Below, piece by piece: positions 27,281 to 36,296 of a stretch of DNA of 64,000 nucleotides. The notes beneath the pieces were generated by a model. The model saw only the letters and a list, made by a program, of their open reading frames with translations, ran no database searches and was not told the DNA's origin. A program made the position numbers and the translations under genes. This DNA comes from an uncultured Chitinophaga sp. Lineage in GTDB: Bacteria > Bacteroidota > Bacteroidia > Chitinophagales > Chitinophagaceae. The stretch spans positions 1-64,000 of the forward strand of contig NZ_CAMLHC010000018.1 of NCBI RefSeq assembly GCF_946479755.1, written 5' to 3'. Every line of letters starts with the position of its first letter. Position 1 is the stretch's first letter.

Positions 27281-27350
27281 AATTACGGATTACGAATTAC
27301 AATTACAGGGGTAAACTCCGTAATTTGTAAAGCGTAATCCGTAATTTTTT
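27281..27350 (+). terminator. Long interrupted hairpin with T-tract (terminator or repeat element)
   Basis: Arms 27281-27294 (AATTACGGATTACG) and 27333-27346 pair perfectly. A second AATTAC at 27295-27300 can pair with GTAATT at 27320-27325, extending the stem around a bulge. A run of six T ends directly at the next start codon. It fits a terminator of the kdsD operon, but its arms are made of GTAAT(C/T)CG-like repeats, so it may be a dispersed palindromic element. Confidence 0.65.
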
Positions 27351-28484
27351 ATGTCCAAATTACCTCACACAGGAACCACCATTTTTTCCGTAATGTCTGC
27401 CCTGGCAGCGGAACATAAAGCGATCAACCTCTCACAGGGCTTCCCAGACTACGATTGCAGCGATGAACTAAAGGAAATGGTCAACCAGGCCATGCAGCAG
27501 GGACATAACCAATATGCGCCCATGCCGGGCCTGATGCAGCTCCGCACCGCCATCGCCGCCAAAATCAGGGGACTTTACCAGCAGTCCGTCAACCCGGATA
27601 CGGACATCACCATCACCCCCGGCGGCACCTACGCCATCTATACGGCGATCGCCACGTATATTCATCCGGGGGATGAAGTGATCATCTTTGAACCGGCATA
27701 CGACAGCTACATCCCCAATGTGCTGGTCAACGGCGGCAAGCCGGTACTGATACCGCTTTCTTTCCCCGACTACCGGATCGACTGGCAGGAAGTGCGCCGG
27801 AAAATAACACCACGCACCCGCATGATCATGGTCAACACCCCCCATAACCCTACCGGCAGCATCCTCCGCGAAGATGATATGGCCGAACTGGAAAAGTTGG
27901 TGGCGGAACATAACCTGCTGGTATTATCTGACGAAGTGTACGAGCACCTGGTATTCGACGGCGCCCGTCATCTCAGCGTACTACGTTATCCGGCGATTTA
28001 CAAAAACAGTTTTGTCGTATTTTCTTTCGGAAAAGTATTTCATAACACCGGCTGGAAAATGGGCTACTGTGTGGCGCCCGAACACCTGATGAAAGAATAC
28101 CGTAAAGTACACCAGTACCTTTGTTTTTCAGTGAACACGCCGATGCAGTACGGCCTGGCGGAGTTTCTGGAAACACCGGCCCACTACCTGGAACTGCCGG
28201 CATTTTATCAGCAGAAGCGGGATTATTTCCTGGAGTTGATGAACGGATCGCGGTTTACGCCGCTGGCCAGTGAGGGGAGTTACTTTCAGCTGATGCGGTA
28301 CGACGGGATCTCCGGAGAAGGGGACAAAGAATTTGCCATCCGGCTGACGAAAGAATTTGGGGTGGCGGCTATTCCTGTTTCCGCGTTCTATCATGATGGA
28401 AAAGATGATCATGTAGTCCGTTTCTGTTTTGCCAAAAAAGAAACCACGCTGGAACAGGCGGCAGCACGTCTGAAAAAAATATAA
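27351..28484 (+). CDS. Methionine aminotransferase-like PLP enzyme (YbdL type)
   Basis: 377-aa class I aminotransferase. N-terminal INLSQGFPDYD, the family motif NQYAPMPGLMQLR (52-65), NTPHNPTG (162-169), SDEVYEHL (193-200) and the PLP lysine Lys228 in SFGKVFHNTGWKMGY are intact. This combination matches YbdL/kynurenine-aminotransferase-like enzymes that transaminate methionine and aromatic acids with 2-oxo acids. The start follows the hairpin element directly. Substrate is inferred from family resemblance only. Confidence 0.88.
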   Translation: MSKLPHTGTTIFSVMSALAAEHKAINLSQGFPDYDCSDELKEMVNQAMQQGHNQYAPMPGLMQLRTAIAAKIRGLYQQSVNPDTDITITPGGTYAIYTAIATYIHPGDEVIIFEPAYDSYIPNVLVNGGKPVLIPLSFPDYRIDWQEVRRKITPRTRMIMVNTPHNPTGSILREDDMAELEKLVAEHNLLVLSDEVYEHLVFDGARHLSVLRYPAIYKNSFVVFSFGKVFHNTGWKMGYCVAPEHLMKEYRKVHQYLCFSVNTPMQYGLAEFLETPAHYLELPAFYQQKRDYFLELMNGSRFTPLASEGSYFQLMRYDGISGEGDKEFAIRLTKEFGVAAIPVSAFYHDGKDDHVVRFCFAKKETTLEQAAARLKKI

Positions 28485-28574
28485 TGGAGCTTCGATAACC
28501 GCCAGACAGGTACCCCTATAAAAACCGGCCTGGCTTGGTTATCTCCGCCCCATTAATATCACAAGCAAACATAC

Positions 28575-28597
28575 GTCTCCTCCTGAGGAGACTTTTT
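28575..28597 (+). terminator. Rho-independent terminator
   Basis: GTCTCCT (28575-28581), loop CCTG, AGGAGAC (28586-28592), then five T. It ends the aminotransferase transcript; the carbonic anhydrase gene converges from the right. Confidence 0.75.
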
Positions 28598-28598
28598 A

Positions 28599-29273
28599 TT
28601 AAACGGCCATGGCTGGAGCCGCTTTTTTGTCGTTATTCAGGATCAGCGTATGTTCCATAAAGTCGACAATACCGGTTTCCACATTGTACATGGCGCCGAT
28701 GATGCCCACATCGCCTTTCAGGATCATGTCGCGCAGGATATGGCTTTGTTCCATGATCGCCTGCACGGAGCGCTCGATGTGAATATTGGTCACCGCGTGT
28801 ACAAACTCCGGATTTTTAGAGGTCCGGTTTTCGGTAACGGTTTTTTCTGCAAATACTGACGGCGTGATTTTATTGAGCAGACCGGTGAGGTTACCCATTT
28901 CCACTGCGTCGCAGGCGCCGCAGATAGCGCCGCATTTAGTATGCCCCAGCACCACGATGAACTTGGAGCCGGCAGCTTTACAGGCGTACTCCAGGCTTCC
29001 GAGCACGTTGTCGGAGATAACGGCGCCCGCCAGGCGGATGCTGAAAATGTCGCCCAGCCCCTGATCGAAGATCAGTTCCGCTGAAGTACGGGAGTCCATA
29101 CAGCTCACGATAGCGGCCATCGGCCACTGACCGTCACGGGTATCGTTAACCATCTGCAACAGGTTACGGTTGATGCGGAGGTTATCCACAAAACGGAGAT
29201 TGCCTGATTTCAATAATTCCAAAGCTTGTCCTGGTGTAATTTCACTCTGTGATACTTTATTCAATGTTTTCAT
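28599..29273 (-). CDS. Beta-class carbonic anhydrase
   Basis: 224 aa from ATG 29273 (MKTLNKVSQSEITPGQALEL); an open upstream extension is unlikely. Catalyses CO2/bicarbonate interconversion in the cytoplasm. Zinc ligands are intact: Cys58 and Asp60 in SCMDSR, His111 and Cys114 in GHTKCGAI. RLAGAVISDNVLGSLEYA is typical. It lies 88 bp downstream of a SulP anion transporter on the same strand, a common pairing for bicarbonate uptake. Confidence 0.93.
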   Translation of the reverse strand: MKTLNKVSQSEITPGQALELLKSGNLRFVDNLRINRNLLQMVNDTRDGQWPMAAIVSCMDSRTSAELIFDQGLGDIFSIRLAGAVISDNVLGSLEYACKAAGSKFIVVLGHTKCGAICGACDAVEMGNLTGLLNKITPSVFAEKTVTENRTSKNPEFVHAVTNIHIERSVQAIMEQSHILRDMILKGDVGIIGAMYNVETGIVDFMEHTLILNNDKKAAPAMAV

Positions 29274-29361
29274 GATTGTTCGTTTTGTTGTTGGGTGAAT
29301 GAACGAGGAAGAGAGCATGGTTTCCGGTTTCTCTTGCCTCTTATTTACGCTATAAGCCATG

Positions 29362-31011
29362 CTAGTTCAACTGTAATTCTTTCAGTAACTCCTTGTGATT
29401 ACCAGCTGCAATAGTGTGTACATGTCCGTTGGCTTTACGGGCATGCTCTTCTACCAGGCTCCCGGGGGTGTTAGGAATTTTGTATACGTCCTTAAACCCG
29501 GTGAGGATGACAGTAATATTTTTCTGTGGCGCCTTGATGTCTTTAAATTCCCGGATGGTCTGCAGTACGTCGAAGTCGATATACGCTGTTTTCTGGGCGT
29601 CTATTACCACGGTGGTGTCTGCGGGCAGATGGTCCAGTGTGAGCAGGATGCTGGCTTTGTTGAGGAAAGATACTTCCTGCGCCAGTTCCAGGCGGATGCT
29701 GTCGCCGGTCTGGTATTTCTCTTTACGGAAGTAATAGGAGCTTTTCATATTACCCCGGAGGATGGCCAGTACGCTCACGGCCATACCGATACCAATACCG
29801 ATCAGCAGGTCGGTGAACACGATGGCAACAACGGTGGCCACAAACGGGACCCACTGGTATTTGCCGTTCTTGAACATCTCTTTGAAGACCTTCAGTTTAC
29901 ACAGTTTATAGCCGGTCACCAGCAGCACTGCCGCCAGGGTGGCCAGCGGGATCATGTTGAGCAGCATGGGAATCAGGGCTGCGCAGATCAGCAGCAGGGA
30001 GCCGTGTATCATGGTCGACATTTTCGTACGGCCGCCGGCGTTAATGTTGGCGCTGGAACGTACGATCACGGAGGTAATGGGCAGACCGCCGATAAGACCG
30101 CTCACGATGTTGCCGATGCCCTGTGCCTTCAGCTCCCGGTTAGGAGAGGTGTGGCGTTTCAGGGGGTCCAGCTTATCGGTCGCTTCTACGTTGAGCAGTG
30201 TTTCCACAGAAGCCACAATCGCAATGGTAAGACCGGTGATCCATACCTCTTTGCTGGTGATGGCGCTGAAGCGCGGGAAGGTGAACTGTCCGAGGAAGTC
30301 GTCGAATGACTGCGGCACGGGCAGGTTTACCAGGTGGTTGGCACCCAGGGCCAGCACTTCGCTGCCGGCAAAGGCGCGGTTCAGCAGAATACCGGCTATT
30401 ACGGCAACGAGGGGTGCTGGTACCACGCTTACTTTTGGGATCTTGCTCCAGTACAGAATAATAAGAATGGATATGAGGGTGATAATAGTTGCACCGATGC
30501 TGATGTGATTAAGGGTAGACAACAGCGCGCTGAAAGTATTTTCCCCGTCGGCCTGGAAGAAAGCGATGCTGCCTTCACTTTCGGCGTCATACCCGAAGGC
30601 ATGTGGAAGTTGTTTCAGGATGATAATGATACCAATCGCTGCGAGCATACCGGTGATCACGTTAGAGGGGAAATAGTTGGCCACTGTTCCCGCTTTGATG
30701 AGGCCGAGGATCAGTTGCAGACCGCCGCCGATCACTACCGCCAGCAGGAAGATGTCGAATGCGCCCAGTTTGGTGATGGCCGTCAGCACAATGGCAGTAA
30801 GGCCTGCCGCCGGGCCGCTCACGCTCAACTGGGAGCCGCTGAAAAATCCAATTACCAATCCGCCGATAATACCGGCAATCATACCGGAGAAGAGCGGAGC
30901 GCCGGAGGCCAGGGCAATGCCCAGACACAACGGCACAGCAATGAGGAAAACAACGAGACCTGCAGAAAAGTCCCCCTTAATATTGGAGAATAACGATGTT
31001 TGCTTGTTCAT
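29362..31011 (-). CDS. SulP family anion transporter, probable bicarbonate or sulfate permease
   Basis: 549 aa, inner membrane, 10-14 hydrophobic segments. N-terminal DFSAGLVVFLIAVPLCLGIA and ASGAPLFSGMIAGIIGG are the SulP signature; a C-terminal STAS domain begins near residue 440 (LAQEVSFLNKASILLTLDHL ... VVIDAQKTAYIDFDVLQTI). Coupling to carbonic anhydrase favours bicarbonate, as in BicA-type systems, but sulfate cannot be excluded from sequence. First gene of the pair. Confidence 0.9.
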   Translation of the reverse strand: MNKQTSLFSNIKGDFSAGLVVFLIAVPLCLGIALASGAPLFSGMIAGIIGGLVIGFFSGSQLSVSGPAAGLTAIVLTAITKLGAFDIFLLAVVIGGGLQLILGLIKAGTVANYFPSNVITGMLAAIGIIIILKQLPHAFGYDAESEGSIAFFQADGENTFSALLSTLNHISIGATIITLISILIILYWSKIPKVSVVPAPLVAVIAGILLNRAFAGSEVLALGANHLVNLPVPQSFDDFLGQFTFPRFSAITSKEVWITGLTIAIVASVETLLNVEATDKLDPLKRHTSPNRELKAQGIGNIVSGLIGGLPITSVIVRSSANINAGGRTKMSTMIHGSLLLICAALIPMLLNMIPLATLAAVLLVTGYKLCKLKVFKEMFKNGKYQWVPFVATVVAIVFTDLLIGIGIGMAVSVLAILRGNMKSSYYFRKEKYQTGDSIRLELAQEVSFLNKASILLTLDHLPADTTVVIDAQKTAYIDFDVLQTIREFKDIKAPQKNITVILTGFKDVYKIPNTPGSLVEEHARKANGHVHTIAAGNHKELLKELQLN

Positions 31012-31229
31012 AAAAAATGCTTTTTCCGTTCAAGGATCGCAATACCGGACAGCAGCCTGCGCCACCACCGCGGAAATAATTACAGATGACACTCCCTTTG
31101 GGGTTCCACCGCGGGTATCACGTTATTGGATACACGACACACGATGTCCCTGGAAGGCCTGAGAAATAAATGCTTGTAGTAAATAAATAGAAATATCAAG
31201 CTGACTGTGTTCACAGTAGCTAAAGGTGT

Positions 31230-31523
31230 TTACGCCATCAATGCGTTAGGAGGGGGGGCGTGGATTTCCTGGGCCGGGTTGCTGGGTATATCCTCCATTA
31301 AAAGAGGGTGCAAAACGCCGATCAATAATATTGGGTTGAACTGCAGTGCGTCAAATTGCTTACAGAACTTTAATTCCTTGGCAATTTTTACATGGTCTCC
31401 TGCTGCGTCAACAGGATGCTCTTCTACAATCTGATTATTAAACAGCAGCTTTCCTACCTCCTTGATCGGGAGGAATTGGGAGATCATAAGACCCAAAAGG
31501 AATATGCCGATAATTTTCTTCAT
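31230..31523 (-). CDS. Small secreted or membrane-anchored protein, unknown
   Basis: 97 aa from ATG 31523 (MKKIIGIFLLGLMISQFLPI), which opens a signal peptide or membrane anchor. The rest contains FNNQIVEEHPVDAAGDHVKIAKELKF, a hydrophobic LLIGVLHPLLM segment and a Pro-rich tail. No known family. A perfect -7 box lies close upstream. It precedes the SulP gene by about 220 bp and might belong to that transcript. Confidence 0.55.
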   Translation of the reverse strand: MKKIIGIFLLGLMISQFLPIKEVGKLLFNNQIVEEHPVDAAGDHVKIAKELKFCKQFDALQFNPILLIGVLHPLLMEDIPSNPAQEIHAPPPNALMA

Positions 31524-31541
31524 GCGTATTAACTGCTGATA

Positions 31542-31549
31542 CAAAAGTA
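31542..31549 (-). promoter_or_regulatory. -7 box of the small secreted protein gene
   Basis: Minus-strand TACTTTTG, perfect TAnnTTTG, 18 nt before the start codon at 31523. No -33 match. Confidence 0.45.
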
Positions 31550-31797
31550 AATGAGCGAAACCATATATACTAAGTTACGGTAATTAAAAAAATGTTAAAG
31601 GAATTTAGTGATGACTGGCAGCGGAAAAAAGGCCCTAAAACCTGATTTTCCACTTATCCTTTATAATTACCGCTTGTCACATTGTTTTGTTCTCCGTTTT
31701 TTCTCTTTTTTTCGGGAGATGCCCTACTGTACTGAGTTTGGTGCGTTTTCCCGGTAATGTTCAAAACAAGTTATTTTGCTTTCTATGGTATTGTGTA

Positions 31798-31827
31798 TTG
31801 CATAGTAGTAAATAATTCCTATTTTTG
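31798..31827 (+). promoter_or_regulatory. Promoter of the padR-pspC operon
   Basis: TTG at 31798-31800, a 19-nt spacer and a perfect -7 box TATTTTTG at 31820-31827 fit the Bacteroidota housekeeping promoter. It implies a leader of about 80 nt before padR. The rest of the 31524-31912 gap is AT-rich and shows nothing else. Confidence 0.68.
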
Positions 31828-31912
31828 TATCGTAAAGTTGAAGGAAGGTGTACAAGCCATCAACTGAAACCAATCAAAAACCACCATTTATACTAATTAA
31901 AGCTCACTTGCC

Positions 31913-32254
31913 ATGAACATTGATAACACACAGTCACAGATGCGGAAGGGGGTGCTGGAATTTTGCATTCTGTCCGTGATCAAGCAAGGAGAAGCTTACC
32001 CGTCAGACATCATAGAAAAGATGAAAGAGGCAAAGCTGGACATCCTGGAGGGTACCTTATATCCCTTACTGACACGGCTGAAAAACGCAGAGCTGCTCAC
32101 CTACAGATGGGTGGAAAGCAGCTCAGGCCCCCCGCGGAAATACTTTTCCATGACCGATAAAGGGGAAACCTTTTACCGCGAACTGGAAAGTACCTGGAAC
32201 GAACTGGCCAACGCGGTCCATCAGTTAACACAACAAAACAGCGCACCGCTGTAG
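31913..32254 (+). CDS. PadR family transcriptional regulator
   Basis: 113 aa, the short PadR type: winged helix at about 10-85 (QMRKGVLEFCILSVIKQGEAY ... LEGTLYPLLTRLKNAELL ... GPPRKYFSMTDKG), then a short dimerisation helix. It would bind operator DNA as a dimer and respond to an unknown signal. It is followed 38 bp later by a PspC-domain membrane protein, a pairing common in Bacteroidota, and probably regulates its own operon. Confidence 0.92.
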   Translation: MNIDNTQSQMRKGVLEFCILSVIKQGEAYPSDIIEKMKEAKLDILEGTLYPLLTRLKNAELLTYRWVESSSGPPRKYFSMTDKGETFYRELESTWNELANAVHQLTQQNSAPL

Positions 32255-32292
32255 CTTATATACCTAAACCTAAAATCTAAAAGAACCAACAA

Positions 32293-33972
32293 ATGAAAAA
32301 GATTATCAACATAAACCTGTCGAGTCGGCTGATTCCCATCGAGGATAGCGCCTACGAGCTGTTGCGCCAGTACCTGGACAGCCTCAAGAGCTACTTCTCC
32401 AAAGAAGAGGGGGGCGACGAAATTGTGGCCGACATTGAAAGCCGCATTGCGGAGCTGTTCCAGGATAAGCTGAAAAAAGGCGCTCACTGCATTACCGACG
32501 AAGACGTGGCTGCGGTAAAAGTATCCATGGGCACACCGGAGCAGTTTGACGACACCCCGGCCGGCAGCGGTGCGCAATCCCAGGCATCCAACGATGAAGC
32601 TTTTTATATGCCACGCCCCCGCAAACGGTTTTACCGTGACCCCGACAACAAGGTGCTGAGCGGCGTGTGCGGCGGCCTGGGCGCTTACTTCAACGTAGAC
32701 CCCGTGATCTTCCGTGTCATCTTCGTACTGCTGGCCATCGGCGGCTTCGGTACCGGTGTACTGGTATACTTCATCCTGTGGGTAGCCACCCCGTCTGCCG
32801 ATACTGCGGCAGAGAAACTGGAAATGCGCGGTGAAAAGGTGGACCTGAATAATATTAAAACCACTATTCAGGAAGAGCTGAACAATATGAAGGACCAGAT
32901 GAAAAATGTTGGAAAAAACGTAGGTAAAGATTTCCAAAATTTTTCGCAGGGCCGCGGAAAGCAGGTGGGTAATGATCTGGAACGCTTTTTTATAAACCTC
33001 GTCAATGGGTTGGGAAAAGTACTGGTGTTCGTCACCAAAGGATTCTTTTACTTCCTGGCAGTAGTGATACTGATCTGCCTGATCGCAACCGGGATAGCGA
33101 TCGCCATTTCTTCTGCGGCCCTCTTCCCCCTGAAGAATTTCCTGCTCACCGCCCACTCCGTGCAGAGCATCCTGTTCTGGCCTGCGCTGGTACTCCTGAT
33201 CGGTATCCCCGTGGTGGCGCTGGTGATCTTCCTCGTCCGTAAACTGACCGGCATGAAACAGGGCAATCGCTACGCCGGCTACTCCCTGAGTTTCCTCTGG
33301 CTGCTGGGCCTCGTGTTTGCCGGTATCGTGGGCGCCTCCCTGGCGAAAGACTTCAGAAGGCGCAGTAACCTGCCCGCAGAAAAGCTGGCTATTCAACAGC
33401 CTTCCCATAACAAGCTGATACTGCGCGTAGCGCCAAATATCTTTACCAACGACGACTTCACCTGGTTCGATGACAACCTGATCGTAGCAGATGACACTAC
33501 CATGATCAATATCGTGAAACTGAGAGTGGAAAAAAGTGCCAACGACAGCTTCGGCGTGGAACTGTTCCGCTACTCACAGGGCCGCACCTTGTCACAGGCC
33601 AACAAGCTGGCCAGCGATATCCGCTTCAGCTTCAAACAGGAAGACTCCGTGCTGTATCTCCCGCAAGGGTTTTCCCTGCCGCCTCATTCCACCTTCCGTG
33701 GCCAGCGCCTGGTAATGGTGGTGAAAGTGCCCGTAGGCAAAAACCTCGAAGTGGATGACGATATCTACCGCCACTTCTCCTTCGACAAGTACGGCCGCCG
33801 CTACAACGATGATGACTGGTATATCGATGTGGATAACGACAACGATCGAAACCACACCCGTCTGAAAATGACGCCCGATGGTGTTACTGAAGAATCCAAT
33901 ACGGCGAAAGCGGAAAGGGATTCCACGGAAGCCACCTACCACTACAAGGGTAACGATACTACACACAGATAG
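32293..33972 (+). CDS. PspC domain-containing membrane protein
   Basis: 559 aa. Residues 1-90 form an N-terminal domain (NINLSSRLIPIEDSAYELLRQ ...); a PspC domain spans about 112-175 (KRFYRDPDNKVLSGVCGGLGAYFNVDP ... VYFILWVATP). Four or so further transmembrane helices lie around 235-355. The C-terminal ~190 residues are a soluble beta-rich domain. PspC proteins sense envelope stress in other bacteria; here the role is inferred. Transcribed with the PadR regulator and closed by a strong terminator. Confidence 0.9.
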   Translation: MKKIININLSSRLIPIEDSAYELLRQYLDSLKSYFSKEEGGDEIVADIESRIAELFQDKLKKGAHCITDEDVAAVKVSMGTPEQFDDTPAGSGAQSQASNDEAFYMPRPRKRFYRDPDNKVLSGVCGGLGAYFNVDPVIFRVIFVLLAIGGFGTGVLVYFILWVATPSADTAAEKLEMRGEKVDLNNIKTTIQEELNNMKDQMKNVGKNVGKDFQNFSQGRGKQVGNDLERFFINLVNGLGKVLVFVTKGFFYFLAVVILICLIATGIAIAISSAALFPLKNFLLTAHSVQSILFWPALVLLIGIPVVALVIFLVRKLTGMKQGNRYAGYSLSFLWLLGLVFAGIVGASLAKDFRRRSNLPAEKLAIQQPSHNKLILRVAPNIFTNDDFTWFDDNLIVADDTTMINIVKLRVEKSANDSFGVELFRYSQGRTLSQANKLASDIRFSFKQEDSVLYLPQGFSLPPHSTFRGQRLVMVVKVPVGKNLEVDDDIYRHFSFDKYGRRYNDDDWYIDVDNDNDRNHTRLKMTPDGVTEESNTAKAERDSTEATYHYKGNDTTHR

Positions 33973-33997
33973 TTATATATTTTCCGCCATTTTAATG

Positions 33998-34038
33998 GAA
34001 GCGGGGCAGGCCTTTCTGGTCTGCCCCGCTTCTTTTTT
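33998..34038 (+). terminator. Rho-independent terminator of the padR-pspC operon
   Basis: Perfect 12-bp GC-rich stem (GAAGCGGGGCAG at 33998-34009 with 34021-34032), 11-nt loop, six T. Confidence 0.92.
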
Positions 34039-34072
34039 CCCGATCCGATCATTACCCGGGAAGATTAATGAT

Positions 34073-34080
34073 TAACTTTG
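34073..34080 (+). promoter_or_regulatory. -7 box of feoB
   Basis: TAACTTTG, perfect TAnnTTTG, 42 nt before the feoB start; no -33 TTTG at normal spacing. Confidence 0.5.
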
Positions 34081-34122
34081 TGTATTCGGCACATAACATT
34101 AAAAAAGAGGATAAGATAAGGA

Positions 34123-36255
34123 ATGCAGGCACCAATAAACATCGCGCTGGTAGGAAATCCTAATAGTGGAAAAAGCTCCCTTTTTAACGCACTCACCGGG
34201 TTAAATCAGAAAGTCAGCAACTTTCCCGGGGTGACGGTAGATAAGAAAACCGGAACGGCCAACATTGTTTCGGGACTTTCGGCCAACATTATCGACCTTC
34301 CGGGGACCTACAGCCTGTACCCTAAAAGTGCGGATGAATACGTGACTTACGATGTGCTGATCAACCCGGCAAATGAAGACACCCCCGACATGGTGATCAT
34401 TGTAGCCGACGCCTCCAACCTGAAACGTAACCTCCTCTTCTGTTCCCAGATCATCGACCTCAAGTTCCCGGTGATCATCGCCCTCACCATGATGGACATC
34501 GCCCGCAAAAAAGGGGTGGAAATAGACATCGACGGGCTGGAAAGAGAGCTGGGCGTGCCGGTGGTAGCCATCAACCCCCGTAAAAACAAAGGGGTGGCTG
34601 AACTGAAAAAGATCATCGAGCTTACCGCCCGCGGCAACTATAATGCCGCTCCCCGCGATTTTATCTCCAATGCCGCGTTAGCCGAAAACGTGATAGCGGA
34701 TGTGAAAAGAGTAGTGCCCTCCTGCAGCGATTATGGCGCCCTGCACATCGCCGTTAACACAGAGGAGCTGACTTTCCTCAATGCCGGCCAGAAACAGGCC
34801 ATACGGCAATCGCTTCAAAATAATCAGTTCAATAAAACAAAAGTACAGGCGGAAGAGATCATGCAACGGTACAACCGTATCAAGCATATCATGAAAGGTT
34901 CCGTTGTGGAAGCGGACCCGCTGCAGAAACAACTGCGCTCCGAAAAAATCGACGACCTGCTGCTGCACCGCTTCTGGGGATATGTGATCCTGCTGGTAGT
35001 GATGTTCCTGCTGTTCCAGAGTATCTTCTGGCTGGCATCCTACCCGATGGACGCCATAGAGGCCGGTTTCGGCGAGTTGAGCGGCTGGCTGACCAAAGTA
35101 TTGCCCGACAATAAGATCACCGACGTCTTCGTCAACGGTATCCTGGCCGGTATCAGCGGTTTTGCGGTATTCGTACCGCAGATCATGATCCTGTTCGGCC
35201 TGATTACCGTACTGGAAGACACCGGTTATATGGCGCGTATCAGCTTCCTTACTGACCGCCTCATGCGGCAGGTGGGCCTCAACGGAAAATCCGTGATGCC
35301 ACTGATCAGCGGCGTAGCCTGTGCAGTGCCTGCCATCATGGCCACCCGCACCATCGAAAACAAAAAAGAACGGCTTATCACCATACTGGTCACACCGCTT
35401 ATGAGTTGCTCCGCGCGGTTGCCCATCTATACCATGATGATCGCGCTGGTGATTCCCGACAAAAGAATATTCGGCTTCCTGGGCCTGCAGGGCCTTGTGA
35501 TGATGGGCCTTTACCTGCTCGGTTTCTTTATGGCCATCCTGATTGCCGCCGTGATGAAGTTGTTTGTGAAGATCCAGGAGAAAAGCTATTTCATTATGGA
35601 ACTGCCGGTGTACCGCGCTCCCCGCTGGAAGAACGTAGGTACTACCATGGTGGAAAAAGCGAAAATTTTTATCACCGACGCCGGTAAAGTAATCGTGGTC
35701 ATCTCCGTGATCCTCTGGTTCCTGGCCTCCTACGGACCATCCTCCAGGATGGAGCCACTGCATGCCAAATACGAAAAAATGATCGCTGCGGTGCCGGAAG
35801 GCTCTCCCGAAGCAGAAGAGCTGGACCGCGAATTCCGCTCCGAAAAACTGTCGCATTCCTATGCCGGCATCCTCGGCCATGCCATTGAACCGGCTATCCG
35901 CCCGCTGGGTTTTGACTGGAAAATAGGCATCGCGCTGATTACATCTTTCGCCGCCCGTGAAGTATTCGTGGGTACCATGGCCACCCTCTACAGCGTGGGT
36001 GAGAACCCCGACGATAACAACGCCACCCTCCGCGAAAAAATGGCGTCCGCCAAATGGCCGGACGGCAGACCGGTATATACCCTCGCCGCAGGACTTTCCC
36101 TGATGCTGTTTTATGCATTTGCTATGCAGTGCATGAGCACCATGGCCATCGTAAAAAGGGAAACCAAATCATGGAAAATACCCTTTATACAGCTGGGGTA
36201 CATGACCGCCCTGGCCTACGTCTGCAGTCTGATCATCTTTAACATCTTCAGATAA
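34123..36255 (+). CDS. feoB: Ferrous iron transporter FeoB
   Basis: 710 aa, inner-membrane Fe2+ importer. The N-terminal G domain has G1 GNPNSGKS (11-18), the switch segment NFPGVTVDKK, G3 DLPG (59-62) and a G4-position motif TMMD (122-125) where most family members have NxxD. A helical spacer follows, then the membrane part with two Gate motifs (FVPQIMILFG, GYMARISFL ... SGVACAVPAIMATRTI ... LMSCSARLPIY). No feoA gene or FeoA domain is adjacent. The gene is probably monocistronic. Confidence 0.95.
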   Translation: MQAPINIALVGNPNSGKSSLFNALTGLNQKVSNFPGVTVDKKTGTANIVSGLSANIIDLPGTYSLYPKSADEYVTYDVLINPANEDTPDMVIIVADASNLKRNLLFCSQIIDLKFPVIIALTMMDIARKKGVEIDIDGLERELGVPVVAINPRKNKGVAELKKIIELTARGNYNAAPRDFISNAALAENVIADVKRVVPSCSDYGALHIAVNTEELTFLNAGQKQAIRQSLQNNQFNKTKVQAEEIMQRYNRIKHIMKGSVVEADPLQKQLRSEKIDDLLLHRFWGYVILLVVMFLLFQSIFWLASYPMDAIEAGFGELSGWLTKVLPDNKITDVFVNGILAGISGFAVFVPQIMILFGLITVLEDTGYMARISFLTDRLMRQVGLNGKSVMPLISGVACAVPAIMATRTIENKKERLITILVTPLMSCSARLPIYTMMIALVIPDKRIFGFLGLQGLVMMGLYLLGFFMAILIAAVMKLFVKIQEKSYFIMELPVYRAPRWKNVGTTMVEKAKIFITDAGKVIVVISVILWFLASYGPSSRMEPLHAKYEKMIAAVPEGSPEAEELDREFRSEKLSHSYAGILGHAIEPAIRPLGFDWKIGIALITSFAAREVFVGTMATLYSVGENPDDNNATLREKMASAKWPDGRPVYTLAAGLSLMLFYAFAMQCMSTMAIVKRETKSWKIPFIQLGYMTALAYVCSLIIFNIFR

Positions 36256-36270
36256 TATCTTGTACATTGC

Positions 36271-36296
36271 AGTAATGCTCACGAAATTGCATTACT
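36271..36296 (+). promoter_or_regulatory. Hairpin abutting a start codon
   Basis: Perfect 8-bp arms AGTAATGC (36271-36278) and GCATTACT (36289-36296) with a 10-nt loop; the ATG of the M28 peptidase gene follows directly at 36297. In an mRNA it could limit ribosome access; as DNA it could be an operator. Confidence 0.35.

Noticed and set aside
31524..31790. Small RNA gene in the gap before padR.
   Set aside because: AT-rich without a stable hairpin plus T-tract or a separate promoter pair.
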